Assembly (NCBI GenBank): GCA_004335635.1
Contig: QAXH01001174.1
Coordinates: 1-12,809 of the forward strand
DNA length: 12,809 nt
Direction of reading: 5' to 3'
Source of the DNA: Chloromonas sp. AAM2
Taxonomy: Eukaryota > Chlorophyta > Chlorophyceae > Chlamydomonadales > Chlamydomonadaceae
Of the stretch, positions 9,081 through 12,809 are shown one piece after another. The notes beneath the pieces were generated by a model. The model had not been told where the DNA came from and ran no database searches. It saw nothing but the letters and a program-made list of their open reading frames with translations. The position numbers and the translations under genes are program-made. The first letter of the stretch is position 1. Each line of letters opens with the position of its first letter.

Positions 9081-12000
9081 ATGGCGCCACTGGTGATGGA
9101 CGGGCGGCATGTGCACGTGCTGTTCTGCGCTACTGATGAGGTCAGTCGTTGTGTTGGCGTGATTGTTGTGGGCAGCGTGGCAGTCAATAGGGTTGAAGGG
9201 TCTGATGCTTGAAGAGCTACCAAGTCATTTCGAACATGCCATCTGTGGTATGGCCGGAGTTTGTACAGTGGCCTGCGTGCCATGGCCTGGCCATGATTGA
9301 ACCCACACACTTTTCTGTTCAGGTTGACTGGCCGCGTGTGGAGGGACCCTGGCTGGCAGCCCTGCCGCCTGACGAAGCCCTGCCACTGCATCCCACGTCA
9401 CAGGCAGATGATCATGCAAACCGGCGCGTGCGGCTGTTGGCGAGGCGCATGCAGCGCTCCGCCATGGCTGCAGGTCTCGCGGGCCTGGCGCAGGCAGCTG
9501 CTCAGGTGCAGCCGGCCACCAACCTTCAGCAACATCAGCACCTGCAGCATCACAAGCTCAATGATCATGGGAGCAGTGATGCCTGTGCCGTGACCACCTC
9601 TGATGCCACTGCCGGTGCCTCGGGAAACCCTGAGTACAAACTAGGCTCGGATTCTGGACCCAGCCTGGTGGTGCAGTTCACTCGCAATCGGCATGGGAAG
9701 CCCTTCCTGGCCAGCGGCCTGCCTTCTGCCCAACGCTTGCCTGACCACTCCTGCAATGGCACTCCAACAGAGCCGCACCAAGCGGACAGTCAGGAACAGC
9801 ACACTGGCCCAGATGGCGTCAGCTGCACGCTACAAGGGCATGCCACCCTGGTAGGGGGCCGCATGCAGGCATGTGTTTGGGCGGCAGACCTTGGGTTGTC
9901 ATGTGTGCACCCGGTGTCGGAGCCAGGGCAGAGTGCAGCGCCTTGGGATGGGGCCCGCACAACCGAAACTAGTTCCAGCAGCATCGACAGCAGCAGGAGC
10001 AGCAGCGCTAGCAGCAGGAGCAGCAGTGACTGCTGGCCCAGCCCTGACTGCAGTGCATATGACAGCAGCAGCAGCAGCGGTGTGGGTGAACAGCTCTTTA
10101 CTAGGGGCATGCGTCCCTGTGACAACAGTAGTGACGGCGGTGCGGGTGACGGCTGCAGTGGAATGCACCACAACAAGCAGCAACTGCCTTTGTCTGGGCT
10201 TGGACCGGGTCCGTGTCTGCAGTTCAACTTGAGCCACACTCATGGTCTAGTTGGTGAGCGAGTGTATTGCTGGACAAGCTCATGTGGCCTCGCTGGGAAT
10301 CGAAATGGCGTGCACTCCAATGAACTGTACACAAGAGCAGCTGAATTGTTGTGACTGCGCAACTGTCCCGCACTGTTAGGTCGGTGCCGCTTGACATGCG
10401 GAACATGCATTGGCACCATGTAGTATCAGTACGCTGTATCATGCGGACTGCACCGGGAATCAACCAGAGCACTGCCAGGCCGGGCAGACTGTTGTTTTGG
10501 CAGCCGCCTGTCCCAGTTTCTCTGGTGCCCGTGGCCCCCCTCGCGGTGCTGTGCCCTTTGGACCTGCTTGACGTCAGTCCCCCATACAAACTGCCTTGGT
10601 TCTGAATAGTTCCCTGCCTGTTGCCTGCACAGGGTGTGTGGTGGCGCCTACAGGCATTGCTGTCGGCCTGGACATCGAGCGGCGGGGCAGGGTCCCGCGG
10701 AGCGGAGTCATGGGGCTGGCCAGGAGGCGCTTTGCTCCCGCTGAGGTGGCAGCGCTGGAAGGTACGGGAGATAGTTGAGGGGAGATAATGGCAGGCTGGT
10801 AGGCATGGCAGCTCAATGGCCTGTGCACACCACCGGAGTGCGACATGACTTTCTGCATTCTGCACAGGTCCTGAAATGCATTGTAAGAATTACAGCGCCA
10901 CTGCATGACAGGTTGCTGTCACCCAGAACCATCAGCTATGCCTTTCATGTTGTAGGCTGAAGGACTGCTTCTGTGTCACTGATAGCCATGTCACTGATAG
11001 CCATGATAGAGTCTTGCAGTGTCATGCCTGGCACATGGCTGTCACCCGGGACTATGCCTGCCTTGTTGTAGCCTGTTTCTGTGCTCCTTCTCTTTCCTGC
11101 TGCACAACAGTGCCAGGTGTTGCATGGGCACGCCTGGCATGTGTCCGCAGCGTGCGCTGACGAGGCGTCCCGGGGCGAGCTGTTCACTCGGCTGTGGACG
11201 CTTAAGGAGGCCCTGGTCAAGGCCCGGGGTACGGGCATCAGCGCACACCCGGGGCTGAGGGGTTTCGCAGTGGGTGAGCACAGGGCAGGCGGCCAAGGCC
11301 CGCACACAAGAGAATATATTGTCATACAACACCTCAGCTCAGCTTTTGGCCCCAGTATTATTTGAGACAGCAATCTGGGCTCTTGCGAGTCTCTTGTTTT
11401 GTAATAGGCACGCAACATACCAGCATCTGTCATCTGCCCAGATTGAGATCTTACACAACTGAGACTTTGCCTTGCCCGCTCTGCCGCCTGCAGGTGTGCA
11501 CAAGCCACTCAGTGTGCTGCGGGCCAATGATCTGTCAAGCGTGATCACACAGCTCACGGCACTGCAGCAGCCATCCCCGGCCAGTGATGCGAGCAGCACA
11601 CCACCGGTCATGCGCATCACGCTGGACCTGACATGCAGCGCTGCTGTGCCTAGCAGCAGCAGTGCCAGTGCTAGTGCTGGCGAGGGCGCGCAGGCGTGTG
11701 GGTGCCTGCTGTCTGGCAGTGCGTGTGCTGCTCGGCCCGTCTACCATCTCATGCTCATGCAACCCAGGTGAGGACGCAGCAAAACACAACGCAGCAGGTT
11801 ATGCCATAGTAATGCCACGAACTGAGTCTTAAACCTCGACAGGACCCAAACTCAACGTCACACTTGCTTGTGCCCGAAGCCCACCCAGCATTTTCAAATC
11901 CAACTTTGCTCTTGGTGGGGAACCACAAACCTCAGCATGCCGTATACTTTGAGTCCAGCTCTCACCCTCACTCTTGCTTGCTGCTATGCGCAGCCAAGAC

Positions 12001-12228
12001 TATGTTGCCGCTGTGTGCATCGCCCTTCCGCCCCACCTGGCCCACCTCTGGCCCAGACCCAACAACAACACTAGCCCAACGCATGTGCCTCATGCCCTGA
12101 AGATAGCCCTGTGGCAGGGTGTGCCCGGGGAGGGGCCGCTGCAGCCCGTTCCTCTGGTGTCCGGGCCATCAAGGGACGGAACGACGGCAGGGCTGCTCGC
12201 GTGCAGCATGGCAGACAGGCTGGGGTGA
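9081..12228 (+). CDS. Sfp-type 4'-phosphopantetheinyl transferase with large Ser-rich insertion
   Basis: This enzyme moves 4'-phosphopantetheine from coenzyme A to a conserved serine of carrier proteins (fatty-acid, polyketide or peptide synthesis), using Mg2+. Six spliced exons give 583 residues from the ATG at 9081 (context CACAAGATGGCG), compared with about 220-300 in most Sfp-type enzymes. Motifs in order: WPRVEGPWLAALPPDE (from 23), NRHGKPFL (GKP at 145-147), FNLSHTHG (from 321), GLDIE (342-346), FAPAEVAALE (to 373), LWTLKEALVKARGTG (from 388), and a closing strand DYVAAVCIA (from about 508). D344, E346 and E393 are the expected Mg2+ ligands. About 173 residues separate GKP from FNLSH, where Sfp has about ten. 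Part of this is a Ser-rich run encoded by AGC repeats. The C-terminal tail of about 60 residues is also extra. The start is uncertain because the frame is open upstream to 8568. The exact carrier-protein partner and the compartment cannot be told from sequence. Confidence 0.93.
9973..10080 (+). repeat. Imperfect AGC trinucleotide tract inside the coding exon
   Basis: Runs of AGC, with AGG and AGT interruptions, encode SSSS and SSRSSS type stretches in the insertion between the GKP and FNLSH motifs. The tract is in frame and sits in a predicted surface loop, so it is probably length-variable between strains. Confidence 0.75.
10975..11004 (+). repeat. Tandem 15-bp duplication in intron 3 of the transferase
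   Basis: GTCACTGATAGCCAT occurs twice in perfect head-to-tail order. It lies inside a larger diverged duplication of the same intron: 10914-10960 resembles 11038-11074 (shared GCTGTCACCC, TATGCCT and TGTTGTAG). Confidence 0.8.
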
Positions 12229-12370
12229 ACCGGCAGACATGTGATTACCCCTGAATTACATCAGCCTAGCAGAAACCGCAAACTCAGCGATGAGCTGATA
12301 TTTATGCTCGACAGATTACATTAGGCTAGCCGGAACCGCATAGGACTGTGTAAAGGGGATTCAGAGAGCC
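12229..12370 (+). promoter_or_regulatory. Transferase 3' UTR and predicted poly(A) signal
   Basis: The first TGTAA after the stop is at 12349-12353, 121 nt downstream, within the inverted-repeat element copy at 12316. Cleavage would be expected near 12365. The assignment rests on motif and spacing only. Confidence 0.45.
12256..12280 (-). repeat. Short stub of the TIR family (copy 5)
   Basis: TTACATCAGCCTAGC followed by AGAAACCGCA, the outermost 25 bases of the family. It lies 35 nt before a second, longer copy in the same orientation at 12316. It could be one end of a 187-bp element (12256-12442) into which another copy inserted, or a leftover from a partial duplication. Confidence 0.65.
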
Positions 12371-12442
12371 CACCTGCCCTGCACATCCACCGGTATATGC
12401 AGTGACAGAGTGATTGGCCGGTCCCCCCCTAGGCTGATGTAA
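12316..12442 (-). mobile_element. Compact element of the same TIR family, about 127 bp (MITE-like)
   Basis: The left end (12316-12393) is an inverted, 73/78 copy of 8131-8208. The right end is CCTAGGCTGATGTAA (12428-12442), the same terminus in the opposite direction, matching over about 14 bases. Between them is a short unique core containing a C7 run. Size, lack of coding capacity and inverted ends fit a miniature inverted-repeat element derived from the 1353-bp one. The right repeat is much shorter than the left, so a deletion derivative is likely. Confidence 0.6.
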
Positions 12443-12468
12443 TATGATGCCCACCTATGATGCCCACC
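12443..12468 (+). repeat. Perfect 13-bp tandem duplication next to the MITE end
   Basis: TATGATGCCCACC occurs twice, directly abutting the element terminus at 12442. Tandem duplications at such a position may come from replication slippage or imperfect repair after transposition. Confidence 0.8.
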
Positions 12469-12602
12469 ACCTCCTGGGCTATGTGACCGAATACTGCCGG
12501 ATTGTGAAACACCACAGACAGGGCCAGGCACCTGTCCTTGCGCATCTTGAGGAGCAACTAAACAGAGTTGGTCATGACCGATGGTTCCTCATGACCGACT
12601 AA
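12444..12602 (+). CDS. Short coding-like segment ending in the 41-bp repeat (52 codons)
   Basis: An ATG frame of 52 codons plus TAA reads HHLLGYVTEYCRIVKHHRQ near its start and EEQLNRVGHDRWFLMTD at its end. The composition is protein-like (charged and aromatic residues, no low complexity) but I recognise no family. The last 15 or so codons are the 41-bp repeat also present at 6.4 kb. There the corresponding frame reads KVNHD, a TGA stop, then WFLMTD and TAA. It may be the last exon or tail of a mobile-element or multicopy gene protein, or a chance frame. No splice acceptor or promoter clearly belongs to it. Confidence 0.25.
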   Translation: MMPTYDAHHLLGYVTEYCRIVKHHRQGQAPVLAHLEEQLNRVGHDRWFLMTD

Positions 12603-12606
12603 ACAG
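12557..12606 (+). repeat. 41-bp repeat, copy at 12.6 kb (about 1.2 units)
   Basis: ACTAAACAG at 12557 recurs at 12598, giving a period of 41. The palindrome GGTCATGACC is at 12570-12579. The first 32 bases are identical to 6405-6436, more than 6 kb away. Confidence 0.75.
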
Positions 12607-12787
12607 CCCTCTTCCCAAGGGCGTCGCCGTCACTCGTTTCGAAAATGAGATCACTGCCCAGTCTAATTCACGAAACGAGAGCAAAGTAGGCCGGGAGCGA
12701 TTTTCCGTTTCCGATAGGTGCGCAAATTCAGTCGTGTCAGTGTTTTGGTCCGGCCCGTCGTCTCCGGCGCCTCCGCAGCACGTCACC
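12607..12787 (+). promoter_or_regulatory. Possible promoter and 5' UTR of the gene starting at 12788
   Basis: About 180 bases with no long + strand frame, lying before an ATG in good context. It contains a perfect 9-bp inverted repeat, CTCGTTTCG (12633-12641) and CGAAACGAG (12671-12679), separated by 29 nt. No TATA box was found. The promoter role is inferred only from position. Confidence 0.25.
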
Positions 12788-12809
12788 ATGGGGCAGCGAA
12801 AGGCATCAT
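12788..12809 (+). CDS. Possible start of a further gene, cut by the window edge
   Basis: The ATG at 12788 in the context CGTCACCATGGGG fits a strong eukaryotic/algal start (A at -3, G at +4). Seven codons are visible (MGQRKAS) before the window ends. A Gly at position 2 would allow N-myristoylation, but nothing more can be said. The same CCATGG also starts a 66-codon frame on the other strand (12789 down to 12589) with no recognisable domain, so the direction is not certain. Confidence 0.25.

Larger units (their letters stand above)
9081..12228 (+). other. Exon-intron map of the phosphopantetheinyl transferase
   Basis: Exons predicted from GT-AG borders, motif continuity and phase: 9081-9140 (start uncertain), 9323-10253, 10633-10761, 11151-11273, 11494-11767, 11994-12228 (last three bases TGA). 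Introns are 182, 379, 389, 220 and 226 nt. Phases are 0, 1, 1, 1 and 2. The second intron splits the codon after SHTHGLV, in the conserved carrier/CoA-binding segment. The exon at 11151 starts after CCGCAG and gives 26 residues from the Phe of FAPAEV to the Trp of LWTLKEA. I count 25 in Sfp and 26 in the human enzyme, which supports this border. Confidence 0.82.

Noticed and set aside
9790..10243. Long minus-strand frames rich in Leu or Ala-Val opposite the transferase exon.
   Set aside because: They are the complement of the AGC-rich Ser-coding tract and have no motif of their own.
10868..10882. A 15-nt microexon (after TGCACAG, before GTAAGA) that fits in phase between transferase exons 3 and 4.
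   Set aside because: Direct joining of 10761 to 11151 gives 26 residues between the conserved Phe and Trp, the usual length for the family. The microexon would add five. It remains possible as a rare alternative splice.
8131..12393. The transferase gene lies between two 78-bp inverted copies (73/78 identical), as if captured inside a 4.26-kb transposon.
   Set aside because: In all copies similarity stops at GATGTAA, which marks the outer terminus. Read that way, 8208 and 12316 are the ends of two separate elements that face away from the gene, so the gene is between elements, not inside one.
12589..12789. A 66-codon gene on the minus strand at the right end.
   Set aside because: No recognisable domain, its start comes from the palindromic CCATGG, and it runs through the repeat-adjacent region. 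The + strand start at 12788 is at least as plausible.

Overview
The window looks like nuclear DNA of a green alga, most likely Chlorophyceae and related to Chlamydomonas or Volvox. The reasons are two intron-rich genes with short GT-AG introns (about 125 to 390 nt), moderately high GC, C-terminal sequence of the cobalamin-dependent methionine synthase type, low-complexity Ser/Gln/Ala insertions in a protein, and TGTAA (the volvocine-type poly(A) signal) downstream of both stop codons. No prokaryotic operon features were seen.

Layout. (1) 2-5629, + strand: the last 15 exons (813 codons plus stop) of cobalamin-dependent methionine synthase (METH). They run from the middle of the folate-binding domain through the B12 domain to the end of the reactivation domain. 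(2) 5630-9080: a repeat-rich intergenic region. It holds a solo end of a terminal-inverted-repeat element in the METH 3' UTR, a tRNA-like segment, copies of a 41-bp repeat, an (ATG)8 tract, and a complete 1353-bp non-autonomous DNA transposon (6856-8208) with 60/70-bp terminal inverted repeats. (3) 9081-12228, + strand: a six-exon Sfp-type 4'-phosphopantetheinyl transferase with all signature motifs, carrying a large Ser-rich insertion. (4) 12256-12442: more copies of the same inverted-repeat family. (5) 12443-12606: a small coding-like segment ending in the same 41-bp repeat seen at 6.4 kb. (6) 12607-12809: a possible promoter and the first codons of another + strand gene.

The two real genes are functionally unrelated: METH makes methionine from homocysteine using B12 and methyl-folate, while the transferase activates acyl- or peptidyl-carrier proteins. 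They are linked here by the repeat family between and behind them. In both, the first TGTAA after the stop codon lies 121 nt downstream and inside a copy of the same mobile-element end. I found no defence system, CRISPR array, or gene cluster of a new kind. The most notable items are the transposon family and its possible role in 3'-end formation.
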